Source: Branchipolynoe longqiensis
Lineage: Eukaryota > Annelida > Polychaeta > Phyllodocida > Polynoidae
DNA length: 64,000 nucleotides
Direction: 5' to 3'
Assembly: GCA_030323885.1 (NCBI GenBank)
Contig: CM059190.1
Span: forward strand, 101,354,483 to 101,418,482
Part shown: positions 1 to 10,467 of the stretch, piece by piece
Position numbering within the stretch: the first letter of the stretch is position 1
Layout: each line of letters begins with the position of its first letter
The notes under the pieces: model-generated
What the model was told of the DNA's origin: nothing
Databases searched by the model: none
Seen by the model: the letters and a program-made list of their open reading frames with translations, nothing else
Made by a program: the position numbers and the translations under genes

Positions 1-21
1 TGAACTTGTAAGTGTATCTTG

Positions 22-115
22 TTAAAGCTGCATAGTCCGATGAAAGCATCAGATTTTAGGAACCAGAACATTTACTGAGGTTTGATCCTACCGCCATATT
101 GAAAAAGAAAATTTG
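22..115. mobile_element. TTAA-flanked MITE family M1, left-end fragment
   Basis: TTAA is followed by the 5' terminus AGCTGCATAGTCCGATG and then a diverged body. No right end is seen before exon 1. Confidence 0.5.
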
Positions 116-288
116 TCACTTTTAGCTCTGTAAAATCCTGAAATTTTAGTCAAGTTGACCTGGAAAGTGCTTGAAACCCCCTTGAATTTTTACTTCCTTT
201 AAAGTATATGAACGCTCCGTGTATTCCTTGAACATGAAGCAGACGTGGAATGTGTGTTTTTAGCTATTTTCTAATTTCACACATCCAG

Positions 289-344
289 GAACATTAAGAG
301 GATCGTCTTCTACTCACTTGTCAAGCCAACCGTCAACGAGAAAG
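289..344 (+). CDS. SUPV3L1: SUPV3L1 exon 1 in window (helicase domain 2)
   Basis: The acceptor is acatccag and the donor is gtcagt. The exon encodes [18 protein letters not shown] and leaves a single G that is completed by the next exon (phase 1). This matches the SUPV3L1 segment just before motif VI. The first base completes a codon from an exon outside the window. Confidence 0.9.
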
Positions 345-3300
345 GTCAGTTCATTCCCAGCGTTCCAAGGTCACGCAGACGCCCGAGCTTCAAGGTCATT
401 CGATAGAATAGAAACTGCTGACAAGTTTTTCCCATTCGAAAGATCCTGAGGCCAACTGGGCTGTATCACGTCTTGTAACTTTACTTTTATCAGATAAATT
501 TTGAGGTTATTTAAAGCTGCATAGTCAGATAAAAGGATCACATTTTCGAAAGCGAAATACTTATCTAGATTTGGACCTACACAGCCAACTTAGATACCGG
601 TGCACATGTTGCTAAATAGAAGGGCATACTAGGTCAATTTAATCGAACCTGTTTCCGTTGAAGCCAATGGTAGAGTTTTGCCAAAAGTAATTTTTATGTT
701 TATTCTTCAAATATCTCCGAAGTTAGTCCTTGTCCTGATATGACTTTGGATGTTGCCAGGACGTAAAACCCCAACAACCAACCAAGAACCCAAGTTAGTC
801 ATTTTATGTCAAAGTTACTTCAAACTAAAGTAAGGTCGATTATAACAAGCAACCTCACTATATTTAGCCCAGACAATTACAGAAACACAAAACCGTTGGA
901 CTATGCAGCTTTAACCATATTTGGCCATTTAAAAAATATGCGTGAGTTTTTAGGTAAACATTTAAAATTGTGTAGTCCGATAGGTTTGAGGTTCTGTAAC
1001 TTTTTTAGATAAATATATTTGGTTTATCGTTATAATCTACCCAAGTTTAGTTTGAAGTATCTTTTATTTCAGGTGGATGACTGACCTTGCCGTACTGTCG
1101 CTGCAGGTGAGAACGGGGTTGATGCCATCCCGCCCCACATACACACACACATACACACACTTACCTTGGCGTACTGTTGCTGCAGGTGAGAAGGGGGTTG
1201 ACGTCATCAGGACACACACACACACACACTCACTCACTCACTCACTCACTCACTCACTCACTCACTCACTCACTCACTCACTCACTCACTCACTCACTCA
1301 CTCACTCACTCACTCACTCACACACTCACTCACTCACACACTCACTCACACACACACACACACACACCTTGGCATACTGTTGCTGCAGGTGAGAAGGGGG
1401 TTGACGTCATCACGACACACACATACACACACTGACCTTGATGTACTGTTGCTGCAGGTGAGAAGGACGTTGACGTCATCCCACCCCACATACAGACACA
1501 CATACACACACTTACCTTGGCGTACTGTTGCTGCAGGTGAGAAGGGGGTTGACGTCATCCCGCCCCATATACACACACTGACCTTGGCGTACTGTCGATG
1601 CAGGTGAGAAGGAGGTTGACGTCATCCCGCCCCACATACACCATCATCATCATCATCATCATCGTCATGCTGTTGGTCGCGATGCGACAAAGACTGCTTT
1701 CATTACTTGACTGCCGCTCTCCATTTAGCTCTCTGCTGTGAGAGTTGCGTCCATGAGTCGGTCTTAATGTCTCTCAGCTTCAGGTTTCTCTTGATGGTAT
1801 CCTTGAACCGGAGACGAGGGCGCCCTCTCTTTCTGTAACCAGAAGACAGTTGAGAATAGAGGATCTGCTTTGGTAGCCTGTCTGATGACATCCTCATGAG
1901 GTGTCCAGTCCACCGGAGATTCACATACACACACACACACATACACACACTGACCTTGGCGTACTGTCGCTGCAGGTGAGAAGGAGGTTGACGTCATCCC
2001 GCCCCACACTGCGCTGCAGATTGCCGGGCGGGCGGGTCGGTACGGCACCACGTGGGAGGACGGTGAGGTCACCACGTTCAAGGGCGCTGACCTCAGCCAG
2101 CTCAAGAAGTTGCTCATGACGACGGTGGAGCCTGTGGAGGTGAGCACAGCGCCACCTACAGGGATGATATTTTTCCGTTTTTAAGCGGATTTCCGTGTTT
2201 TTTTCACAGCCTAGGGGAATTTTTTTATATATGTGTAAACGGAAATTTGCCGTCAGGATAATAATCTCAGCTTGATTTCCGCTTTTCTTTTGCCTGAAAC
2301 CACTATCATCCCTGAGATTTGGAAAGCTTTGAATTTAATTTGACATAATCCAAGGCCTTGAAGAGTTTTGAATTTAAAGTAGTAAAATCCGATGGTTTAA
2401 AGTTTACCTATTACATTTTTTAGAGTTTTGTATTTGGTTTGTTTGTTTGGGTTTGATGTCCTAGCAACACCTATGGTCATATTAGGATGGATACCAACTT
2501 GTGACAGTGTGAACTCGTGGCAACTTTATCGTGCTGCCCCACTGGGAGATCAGGCCACCGGCACCATGACCCAATATCACTTTATCCAGATACTGAGTTA
2601 ACCAGTCCTTGCCACTTCCTATTAACCCCGAGCGTCAGGCTAGGCAGCGACAAGTACCAATTTTGTAAGTCATTGATTCTGACAGTCGGCATTCAAATCC
2701 ATGACCTATACAGGAAGCCAGCCAGCGCTCTTACTAATTTAGCCATCCTGTATCAGCCAAACACTGCTTGTTACTGTCTTGTCTGATGCGTGCTCCATTG
2801 TTTCTTGCAGCAAGCCGGCTTGCACCCCACAGCTGAACAGATAGAACTGTTTGCCTACCACCTCCCGAAGGCAACCTTGTGCAACCTTGTGGTAAGTGAT
2901 GTATATATGCTATTACTATAAAGGGGCCATCTAGAGGTTTCAATATTTTTCCCATAATGCAAAGAGTACTAATTTTCCAGACCTCTTTTCCACCAAGGAG
3001 GACCCATCAGCATTTTATCATGGTTGGTTGATTGATTGATTGATTGATGGTTGCTTTACGCCGTGTTGGCAGCATAGGCCATATACACGGCGAGAAATGT
3101 TTGTTTTTTGTTCAAACCATCGATTTTACATGTAAAAGCAGACAATCAATTATGTGCCAATATACACTCATTAAATTAGAAAGCTCACAATCATATATTT
3201 GTGGTCAAGGGAAACAAATTCCCATAGAAAAATAAAAGTTTTATTAATAATTGATAGAATCTATTTAGTAAACTATATGAGGTGGAACATGACTGGTTTA

Positions 3301-6300
3301 TGTTATACCACCATTTATTAATTCATAAAAATCATATATGATTAATACCCTTCTCCCTCTCCCTGTCCCTCTCCCTCACCCCTTTCCCTCTTCCTCTGTC
3401 TGTTTCTCTCCCTCTCCCCCTCCCTCTCCCTCTCCCCCTCCCTCTCTCCCGCTCCTCTCCCTTCTCCCTCTCCTTCTCATCCTGAGGTACACTTAACACT
3501 GTGAACATGTTTTCAACTTTGGATAACTAATAGGCCTTCCTGATATGACCTTAGATGTTGGCATGACGGAAAACCCCAAAAAACAAACCCTTAAATAGGA
3601 ACACTACGAGTTCCCTGATCCTGATACCCAGACTCTATAGATGGAGATGGAGATGGAGGAGGAGATGCGGGAGGATCAAATGTCTGCCAAATGAATTAAA
3701 TGCCTTTTTAAACAAAAATTGTAATTCTTTGCTGCAGGACATCTTTGTGACACTGTCCCACCTGGACAGCGCACGATACTTCATGTGTAACGTGGAGGAC
3801 TTCAAGTTCCTGGCCGACATGATTGAACACGTGCCACTTCCACTGCGCACGCGCTATGTCTTCTGCTGTGCACCCATCCCCAAGAAGCAGCCGTTCGTCT
3901 GCACCATGTTTCTCAAGGTGACTGCCTTTATCCTGGTGCCAGTCACCGCATTGATACGTCGTGGGGGTGATGAAAATGGGAAATATTGCACCTTAAGCAG
4001 GATTTGAACCCACCTTTCTTGCCATTCTGGGGCTAGCGTGATAACCATTAGACTACCTAGGCTCCCTGATGCAATCACTTAGATGTTGCTAGGACGTAAA
4101 ACAACAACAAACAAATCCCTATAATCTAATTCCTGTGTTGACAGTTGCACTCACCTCCCCAGGTAAACTGTCACTTCACAGGTAGGCATGGAAAGGGTGA
4201 TAGCATATCATGGTACTCAGATAGCCTAATGGTTATGATGCGCACTCCAGAATGACAGAAATTTGGGTTTGAGCACAATCGGGGATGATATTTTTCCGTT
4301 TTTAAGCGGATTTCCGTCTTTTTTCACAGCCGTGTGTCATTTTTGATATAGGTATTGGGGTACGGGTAGCTAGGCTCTAGGACGGAAATTTGCTGTCGGG
4401 ATAATAACCTCGGCTTGATTTCTGCTCTTTTTATTTTTTTTACCTGAAACCACTATCATCCCTGACAACGTTCCAAATTGTTTGTAACACTCCCGAACCC
4501 CCAACACACCTCTGCTGCCGCTACCAGGATGCTGTTGACAGGGATGCCAGTTTTCCACTAATTAATGGCATTCCAATAATTTCTCCTTTTTTCCAAATTT
4601 CTCCTTTTTTCATTTAACAATTTTTTTCATTAAAGTGGCATGGTCCGATGGTGTTTAAATTTGTTAGTTATATTTGAGATCAATAGCTCAGGGTGACCAT
4701 TATATCCTAATATTCATTAGTCCCGAGTAACTTTGATGAAAAATGGCTAGTTTTGGAGCAATTTGAGCTGAAACAACCCAAAAGATTTCGACAAGCTTGC
4801 CAAAAGTCATGTGGCTGTGGCCCAGATGGTCATCTCGTGATGACCACTTGATGTGAGATGACCTACTAATCCTGACAGGGCTGTAGGTAGGTATTTCTGT
4901 TTGGGGTTGAACATTCTGGGAACCGATTGGTGCCATATGCCCATGGCACTAGGGTTTATAACAAAATATTATTTTGGAGAAAGGTTAATTTGATTTATAT
5001 CTATCGAATTGACCAAGTAGCATCGAATATCCAACATCACATATATATCGGTGTATGATTGACATCGTCCCAATGGCAGAAATTTCAAAAGATCAAACTA
5101 TGCAATTTTAATCGACAAATGTTAAAAAAAATTATTTGAAATTACACAATTTGTTTAATTATGTCTATAGAATTGACTGTTATGTCATCCATATGTCTCA
5201 TCCTCGCTCATACCAAGCATAGTCCCAATGGCAGATGCAATTTTAATTGACAAATGTAAAGATTTCAAAGTGAGTGTCCAAAGGGGTGAGGTTATAAATT
5301 CACTGGTTATTCTGTATATGCTGTCCCAAATCATTAGCTAATGCACCAGTATCTAAGTTGGATATATAGGATCAAATGTAAGTAATTTTTAATTTTGGCA
5401 AAATTATATTTCATCGGACCGTGCAACTTTAATGTTTTAGACCATTCGGGATGACTTTTTAGAATTTTCTAATTTCCATACATATCCATTACTACTGATT
5501 TTTTGGGAGGATTTTTTTTCAAATTCGATTTTTCTATACGTTTTAGATAATTTGGAACATTAACATTTTTTTTTAGATAGACAATTTTCCATAATTCAAC
5601 TAATTTCCAGTAGAGATTTCTACTGGAAAATCAATCATGGAATGGGCAAAATATGATGAATTTGGTGTGCTGTGATTGGTCAATATTCGACGCCGACTTT
5701 CTCAAAAGGCTAAGCACTGACACCACCGGTGGCGCCTCCTGTCACATTATGAGAACACTACCGTCAATACTGAGCCTACCCGGTCAGCGGCATCTGAAGT
5801 ATGGTGGTGCCACCTAGTGGATACTGCCCAAACTAAACTTGACAGACGTTTTCGAGTTTTCCACTAATTTGATCAACCCCAACTGGCATCCCTGCATTGA
5901 ACCCTTTGTAGCCATGTCCTGTCTGTGCTGCAGTTCACTCGTCGGTTCAGTCGCGGTGAGCCACTCACCCTGGACTGGTTGTGCCGACAACTCGGCTGGC
6001 CCTTCTCTGCACCCAAGAACCTGCAGGACCTCATCCACCTGGAAGGGGTCTTCGACGTGCTCGACCTCTACCTGTGGCTCAGGTGAGAGAGGTGTGGGGG
6101 GGGGGGGTAAGGTTTGATTGGTGCTGGTTTAATGCCGTGTCGGCAGCAAAGGCCAGGTTCACTGTTATGGGAGAGAGTGTGAGTGTGTGAAAGAAAGTGA
6201 ACAGAGAGAAAAGGAAGAGAAAGAAAAAGAAGAGAACGGAGAAAAAGAGAACAGAGAAAGAGAACATAGAGCGAACATTGATAGAGAAATGACATATAAC

Positions 6301-9100
6301 CTTACTACTTGTTTGTGGTTAAATAAAACTCAACTCATAAGATATTTATTGAGAAATTTGTTCAAATCAAGTATTATTAAATACCCTAAAATGTGGATGG
6401 ACAGCAACTAAAATGTTTTCAAAATAGTATTATATTTTCTTGTCTTAACATAGCATTCAGATTTGACGGTAGAAACTATGCCCCACCCAATTTTTACTAC
6501 TACTTATCTTGTTGACAGTTACCAGTTCCCCGACATGCTGGTTGACATCACCTCTCCCATTTTGACTTGTTGACAGTTAGCGGTTACCCGACATGTTGGT
6601 TCACATCACCTCACCCATTGGGACAACTGTTTGACTTGTTGACAGTTACCGGTTCCCCGACATGCCGGTTGACATCACCTCACCCATTTTGACTTGTTGA
6701 CAGTTACCGGCTCACTGACATGCCGGTTGATATCACCTCACCCATTGGGACAACTGTTTGACTTGTTGACAGTTACCGGTTCCCCGACATGCCGGTTGAC
6801 ATCACCTCTCCCATTTTGACTTATTGACAGTTACCGGCTCCCCGACATGTTGCTTCACATCACCTCACCCATTGGGACAACTGTTTGACTTGTTGACAGT
6901 TACTGGTTCCCCGACATGCCGGTTGACATCACCTCACCCATTTTGAATTGTTGACAGTTACCGGTTCCCTAACATGCAGGTTGACATCACCTCACCCATT
7001 TTGAATTGTTGACAGTTACCGGTTCACTGACATGCTCGTTGACATCATCTCACCTATTTTGACTACCGTTTGACTTGTTGACAGTTACTGTTTCTCCGAC
7101 ATGCTGGTTGGCATCACCTCAGCCATTTTGATTTGTTGACAGTTACCGGTTCCCCGACATGCTGGTTGACATCGACCATGTGCGCGACATGCAGAGGGAG
7201 CTGGATGCACTTATTCAGGTGGGCGTCATCTCTCTCACCAACCTCCTCAAGAACTCCGAGAACGCTGTCTCCAACATGGATCCAGACGACGAGGATGACT
7301 TCCAGGTACCTCAATCTTCTAACCAGGTTTCTTCTTAATTAAATAATTGTTTAACCTTTAAAGAACCACTTCATCTTTCCCTGCACTGCTGATTTTACCC
7401 CCGTTTGGGGGGGTTGGGGGTTGGGAGGGGGCTCATATAATTATAGAAATTATAAAAAGGGTTAAAACGATTAGCGGTAGGATTGTTGGTAGTATCTTCC
7501 TTTCCAGGGTTTGGAATGACCTTATACTTTCTATTTCGAAATTATAAGGACATTTATTGGTATTGTAGAACTATAAGGACATTTATTGGTATTATAGTCA
7601 TGTCAGTGTGTTTTTATGGCGATGGAACATTCAAATTTAGTTTTAATGTCACGGTCATACAACATGGATGACAGGGGAAGGGAGGGGGTGCCAAAGGTGT
7701 AGACTTTTATGGTTTAATCAAATTTGATAACCTTAACCATTGTCCCGTGCCGCGTTCAGGGTTTGCCTCCGTAGTTGACTCGGGGATGGCTCAGTGACAT
7801 CTTTTGGGCCTATGTGCGTTCAGGGTACACCTCGGAGACGTCTCCCTTTTCAGGTAGGAGGCAAGACGCGTCTCGAAAATCGCCACTGAATTCAGTGGTT
7901 TCAGCCAATGAGAGCTCTTCTTTTCCATTGCAAATGGCTGCCCGCTATGGGGGCTGCCATTTTCGAGGCAACCAACAGCTAAAGTCATTCAGACTAGCAT
8001 GACATCAGGAATTTCTCTACCTTGAATGCGGCCCTGTTCTGTGATAAAATAATTAGTAGTTTGTCGGTGAGAGGGAATCTGGTATTGTAGTACTCAATGT
8101 ATTATTGTAAAGATGTTCTATGTATGTTAGATGTGAAAATCGTATATTCATTTTACACAGTGAAAAATGATATTTATATTAGAGTTAAAATATTCTATTC
8201 ATATTAGAAGTGAAATTGTTTATTCATATTACGTAGTGAAAAATTATATTTATACTAGAGTGAAAATGGTCTATTCATGTTACATAGTGAAAAGTGGTGT
8301 TTATATTACAGTTAAAATGTTCTATTTATATTAGAAGTGAAAATGGTTTATTCACATTACATAGTGAAATGGCATATTCCTATTACATCGTCAAAATGTG
8401 ATGTTTATATTAGATAGTGAAAATATATTTTATTAGAGTGTTTTATTGGTAAAACCGATATTGTACCACAAGTCAGGCCAATATTACTTGTTTGTGTTTT
8501 GCTGAGCCTGGTTATACGTCAAAATACAGCTAGTTTTTTTAATTTTTTAAATCGTACGGTTGTTCCGTAATTAATCCCTCATTGTGGTGTTTTGTATCAT
8601 TATCCATTATCACTATCAGTATAAATACAGTAATACAGTATCTGCATATTTGTTCATGTTTGTTCGGGTTTTACGTCCTAGCCACATCTAAGGTCATATC
8701 AGGTCGGGGTATTTATTAACGTTAAAATGCTGTTGTTCTAAATGCTGCTATTTTTGCGGGTAGGTTTTCTTTGGCTATGTAATGAGGCTTGTCGATCTTG
8801 ACATTCTGATACATCAGTACGTATATCAGGTAACTCGTGTCACTTATTATTTGTAAGAAATCGACAAAGAAGTTTAACTACTTGAAGAAGCGGGTAAGTT
8901 TGGGGTGGAGAGAACTGTGATGTAGCATCATTTATATGTATTATATATCTGTTTTTCTTTTTTTTTAATTGTTGTTTATTGATGTGCTTCATTGTTACAT
9001 TGCCAAATGCCCAGGAATGATTCGCATAGTGAAAAGCCAGTTTACTTTTAACTAAATTAAGGACTTTAGGAAACTAGTGATTCCTTGGCGCGCGCACACG

Positions 9101-9146
<46 letters not shown>

Positions 9147-10379
9147 CGCACGCGCGCACACGCACACACACACCTAAACTACTTCAAAATACTTGTTCAG
9201 AAACACGCACACAAACACATGTAACAACTACACACAATCATATTACACTTCTGTTAACCTTAAATTGAGGTTTTACGCCCTAGCAACATATGATGTCATA
9301 TCAGGATATTTAAGGGTGCTGATTGATGGCTGTTTTATAGCGCTGCTTCATTGGGGCACCGTTCTACTGACACAAAGATCCACCATGATCCGATATTCTA
9401 CTCAGTGACATTATCCTGTCACTGAGCTGGCCAGTCCTTGTTCTATCCTAATAAAGTCAAGCGCCAGGCGAGGTATCGATGAGTATCAATTTAAAGTCTT
9501 TGGTTGGACTCAGTTTGATATCAGGTCATGGTGCTAACAGAACGCTACCCCAGTTAGGCAGTACTATAAAACCCACCATGGCCTTGCACTCGAATCTGTA
9601 TCTATTCTAATATGACCTCGGGTACAGTAGTGCTCGTCTTCAACAAACGAGTTCATGCAGACCAAAGTTATCTTGACATAGCAGGTGTCCTGTCATGGGA
9701 GGGACAGACAAATAACAGTTACAAATTATCTGCCCTCGGTAAATGTTCGCAAATCACAGAAGATAGAAACTACATCATTGCTAACAAATAAAATCCCGGG
9801 AAAAAAACACTCAACCAACCAGATGGTGGCGGAATGAGCGCTCGCTTCCCATTTACCAGGTCTTGTCTTTACAACCCAAGCCGAGTCAAAACCAATGACG
9901 TACAAATTTATACTTGTCGTTACCTAGCCTGGTGCTTGGCATAACTAGGATATGGTATATGGAGCCATAGAATGCGGGGAAAACGAATTGTCTGCGATTG
10001 AAATTGAATTTCTCCTTCTTAATCAACGATTGGGTTTCATTTTGTTCAGGTGTCGAGTCGGTCTGGCCGAATGAACCGGTCGACACAGGGCCTACAGCAC
10101 GGCGTTCCCTATTCTGATGAGGGCAGCTCCCAGTCCGCGCCATCGCAGCAACCCCGAAAGGGCATGGAGAGCCTGCGGGCCCGCTTTGAAAGGGCCATGC
10201 TCGACCACAACCCCAGTACAGCCGAGGTGGGTAGAGAGTCGCTGACGAGCCAGCTGATGAAGCGAGGACTGCTCACACCAGCCATGGTGCGACAACTGCA
10301 GCAGGAGCTGAGCGAGCTACCACCAGTCAACACGGAGAAACCACCCAGCCCGAGCAAGGGCAAGAAGAAGAGGAAATAG
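289..10379 (+). CDS. SUPV3L1: SUPV3L1 (SUV3) ATP-dependent RNA helicase, 3' part of gene, seven exons
   Basis: Joining 289-344, 1976-2139, 2811-2891, 3738-3917, 5934-6082, 7143-7305 and 10050-10379 gives 373 uninterrupted residues ending in TAG. The joined peptide holds Ski2-like helicase motif VI (QIAGRAGR, residues 33-40), then segments closely resembling animal SUPV3L1: [46 protein letters not shown] and RGLLTP near the C-terminus. The family is a mitochondrial 3'-to-5' RNA/DNA helicase that works with polynucleotide phosphorylase in the mitochondrial degradosome. Motifs I-V and the transit peptide must lie in exons left of the window. Every donor is GT and every acceptor AG, and phases match at all six junctions (1,0,0,0,2,0). 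The lysine-rich tail (KGKKKRK) resembles the basic tail of the human protein. Introns hold SINEs, MITEs and two unusual splice-site arrays. Confidence 0.95.
511..914. mobile_element. MITE M1, complete copy interrupted by a SINE tail
   Basis: Inverted ends AAGCTGCATAGTC and GACTATGCAGCTT are flanked by TTAA. The body is split at 720-800 by a 63-bp SINE tail with a 9-bp target duplication. It lies in the SUPV3L1 intron after 344. Confidence 0.75.
720..800 (+). mobile_element. SINE-B tail-only insertion with 9-bp target duplication
   Basis: AAGTTAGTC at 720-728 is repeated at 792-800. The 63 bp between is only the 3' tail of the SINE-B family (cctgatatgac...ttgccaggacgtaaaac plus an A-rich end). 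Other M1 copies show the uninterrupted site, confirming a recent 5'-truncated insertion. Confidence 0.75.
961..1075. mobile_element. MITE M1 partial copy
   Basis: Diverged terminus (tgtagtccgatag) followed by the M1 segment with agataaatatattt and agtttgaagta. It ends where the exon 2 splice-site array begins. Confidence 0.5.
1078..1640 (+). repeat. Six tandem copies of the SUPV3L1 exon 2 acceptor, mixed with CA/ACTC microsatellite
   Basis: Each unit is ~25 nt of intron end (accttggcgtactg...ctgcag) plus ~33 nt copied from the start of exon 2 (GTGAGAAGG..GTTGACGTCATC), then (CA)n or (ACTC)n. Copied AGs end at 1106, 1185, 1388, 1457, 1536 and 1603; the real acceptor ends at 1975. A long ACTC/CA tract (about 1213-1366) sits inside the array. 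A LINE fragment (about 1640-1920) separates copy six from the real exon. Confidence 0.9.
1641..1920 (-). mobile_element. Non-LTR retrotransposon 3' end (ORF2 C-terminus) with (CAT)n tail
   Basis: The minus strand encodes [18 protein letters not shown], then [19 protein letters not shown] and a W..L...R..WR ending. This is the conserved C-terminal tail of many LINE reverse transcriptase ORFs. It ends in a trinucleotide (CAT/ATG)n repeat at 1640-1665. Only this 3' fragment is present, inserted inside the exon 2 splice-site array. Clade not resolved. Confidence 0.65.
1976..2139 (+). CDS. SUPV3L1: SUPV3L1 exon 2 in window (helicase motif VI)
   Basis: The acceptor is gtcgctgcag and the donor gtgagc. 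The split glycine codon G|GT joins exon 1 to read [13 protein letters not shown], followed by [12 protein letters not shown]. The two arginines of QIAGRAGR are the motif VI residues that contact ATP in this superfamily. The exon opens with GTGAGAAG, so the acceptor reads CAG|GTGAG, which is also a strong donor consensus. Six partial copies of this boundary lie upstream at 1078-1640. Confidence 0.93.
2158..2318. mobile_element. Foldback/MITE element with CAGGGATGATA ends
   Basis: Terminal inverted CAGGGATGATA ... TATCATCCCTG, and a second copy at 4283-4467 with the same body (tttttccgtttttaagcgga). It sits just after the exon 2 donor in SUPV3L1. Confidence 0.55.
2436..2752 (-). mobile_element. 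SINE-B, near full-length, reverse orientation
   Basis: Read on the minus strand, a tRNA-like head at ~2752-2690 is followed by the family body and the tail (gttgctaggacat-like). It is diverged from younger copies and ends 58 bp before the exon 3 acceptor. Confidence 0.65.
2811..2891 (+). CDS. SUPV3L1: SUPV3L1 exon 3 in window
   Basis: The acceptor is tttcttgcag and the donor gtaagt. The exon has 27 codons, phase 0 at both ends, reading [19 protein letters not shown] and then KATLCNLV. The segment is highly conserved in SUPV3L1. An inverted SINE ends about 60 bp before this acceptor. Confidence 0.95.
3026..3260. repeat. Dispersed repeat with a tttacgccgtgttggcagca core
   Basis: A (GATT)n start is followed by a core shared with 6110-6440 and 11685-11742 (cgtgtYggcagca.aggcca). 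The remainder is AT-rich. The repeat class is not recognised. It lies in the SUPV3L1 intron 2892-3737. Confidence 0.5.
3346..3480. repeat. Pyrimidine-only (CCCTCT)n tract
   Basis: About 130 bp of almost pure C/T on the + strand inside an intron, 260 bp before the exon 4 acceptor. A homopyrimidine run of this kind can form triplex or H-DNA. A SINE-B tail fragment follows at 3537-3590. Confidence 0.7.
3738..3917 (+). CDS. SUPV3L1: SUPV3L1 exon 4 in window
   Basis: The acceptor is ttgctgcag and the donor gtgact. Sixty codons in phase 0 start [18 protein letters not shown] and end [12 protein letters not shown]. This is the conserved region directly after the helicase core (the first Suv3 C-terminal domain in this family). 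Confidence 0.95.
3945..4115 (-). mobile_element. SINE-C (tRNA-headed) copy with SINE-B-like tail
   Basis: On the minus strand the head reads gggagcctaggtagtctaat, with a B-box-like ggtgggttcaaatcc. A tail ttgctaggacgtaaaacaac follows on the + strand at 4083-4110. It starts 28 bp after the exon 4 donor. A second, + oriented head remnant is at about 4205-4275. Confidence 0.5.
4283..4467. mobile_element. Foldback/MITE element, second CAGGGATGATA copy
   Basis: Same termini and body order as 2158-2318, with an internal 30-bp difference. Between here and 4630 the sequence is T-rich with no recognised feature. Confidence 0.5.
4630..5432. mobile_element. MITE M1 copy, expanded/rearranged
   Basis: TTAAAG..GCATGGTCCGATG at the left and CGGACCGTGCAACTTTAA at the right mark M1 ends, but the body is ~800 bp instead of ~350. 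Unrelated AT-rich sequence lies between (4680-5330). 5433-5933 holds no recognised repeat. Confidence 0.45.
5934..6082 (+). CDS. SUPV3L1: SUPV3L1 exon 5 in window
   Basis: The acceptor is tgtgctgcag and the donor gtgaga. The exon encodes [20 protein letters not shown] and ends [13 protein letters not shown] plus two bases of a split serine codon (AG|T). It corresponds to the human segment containing LTFAWLRRYIKWP. Confidence 0.94.
6110..6440. repeat. Dispersed repeat (cgtgtcggcagca core) with A/G-rich tract
   Basis: Second copy of the repeat at 3026-3260, here with a purine run (agagaaaaggaagagaaaga) at 6195-6275. It fills most of the intron between exon 5 and the exon 6 splice-site array. 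Confidence 0.5.
6511..7142 (+). repeat. Ten tandem copies of the SUPV3L1 exon 6 acceptor and exon start
   Basis: The copied AGs end at 6518, 6576, 6645, 6703, 6772, 6830, 6899, 6957, 7015 and 7084, with the true acceptor at 7142. Spacings are 58,69,58,69,58,69,58,58,69,58, so two monomer types (the longer has an 11-bp insert, e.g. gggacaactgt) alternate as ~127-bp dimers. Each monomer carries ~31 nt of the exon start (TTACCGGTTCCCCGACATG...) and an in-frame TGA shortly after. Confidence 0.93.
7143..7305 (+). CDS. SUPV3L1: SUPV3L1 exon 6 in window
   Basis: The acceptor is gttgacag and the donor gtacct. The first T completes the split serine. Then follow [20 protein letters not shown], a predicted helix [17 protein letters not shown], and an acidic end (DPDDEDDFQ). 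Of eleven near-identical acceptors in a row (6518 to 7142) only this last one continues into the conserved coding sequence. Ten upstream copies run into in-frame TGA. Confidence 0.94.
7306..8090. other. Intron sequence, no gene; CCAAT/YY1-like motifs near 7905-7970
   Basis: First part of the last SUPV3L1 intron. A G-rich run is at 7404-7431. Around 7905-7970 an agccaatgag box and gctgccattttc lie 50 bp apart, resembling promoter motifs, but no exon follows. Nothing else is recognised. Confidence 0.4.
8100..8445. repeat. AT-rich degenerate tandem repeat (tattagagtgaaaatgg type)
   Basis: About ten degenerate ~33-bp units alternate the words ttatatta, agtgaaaa and tctattcatatta. A weaker ~130-bp superperiod is visible. 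It lies in the last SUPV3L1 intron. Confidence 0.65.
9092..9175. repeat. (CA)n microsatellite with CG interruptions
   Basis: About 80 bp of CA repeat interrupted by cgcgcgcaca words. Confidence 0.9.
9267..9615. mobile_element. Two SINE-B pieces in opposite orientation
   Basis: 9267-9512 reads as reverse SINE-B (ttttacgccctagcaacat at the left). 9513-9615 then reads forward (gatatcaggtcatggtg to atatgacctcgg). The inverted arrangement could fold into a hairpin in pre-mRNA. Confidence 0.55.
9795..9955 (+). mobile_element. SINE-B head fragment
   Basis: Forward tRNA-like head (gatggtggcggaatgagcgc) and first body segment ending at ataactaggata. The tail is missing. It ends ~95 bp before the terminal exon of SUPV3L1. 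Confidence 0.55.
10050..10379 (+). CDS. SUPV3L1: SUPV3L1 terminal exon
   Basis: The acceptor is ttttgttcag and the frame is phase 0. It encodes 109 residues and a TAG stop. A low-complexity Ser/Gln-rich linker is followed by [20 protein letters not shown], which matches the conserved LASRLVQQGLLTP element of the human C-terminus, and then by a basic tail ([11 protein letters not shown]). The exon is visibly GC-richer than the surrounding intron. Confidence 0.92.
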   Translation: MSSRSGRMNRSTQGLQHGVPYSDEGSSQSAPSQQPRKGMESLRARFERAMLDHNPSTAEVGRESLTSQLMKRGLLTPAMVRQLQQELSELPPVNTEKPPSPSKGKKKRK

Positions 10380-10467
10380 CAGAGAATTTGATGGCAACAT
10401 TTCAGTAGACCTGATAATACTTAGTTGACATAGCCCCCTCCCATTAAATAGGTAATCTGAGATCTTA

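Noticed and set aside
1077..1607. 176-codon ORF rich in Thr-His and Ser-Leu-Thr-His repeats
   Set aside because: Translation of CA/ACTC microsatellite and the exon 2 splice-site array within an intron.
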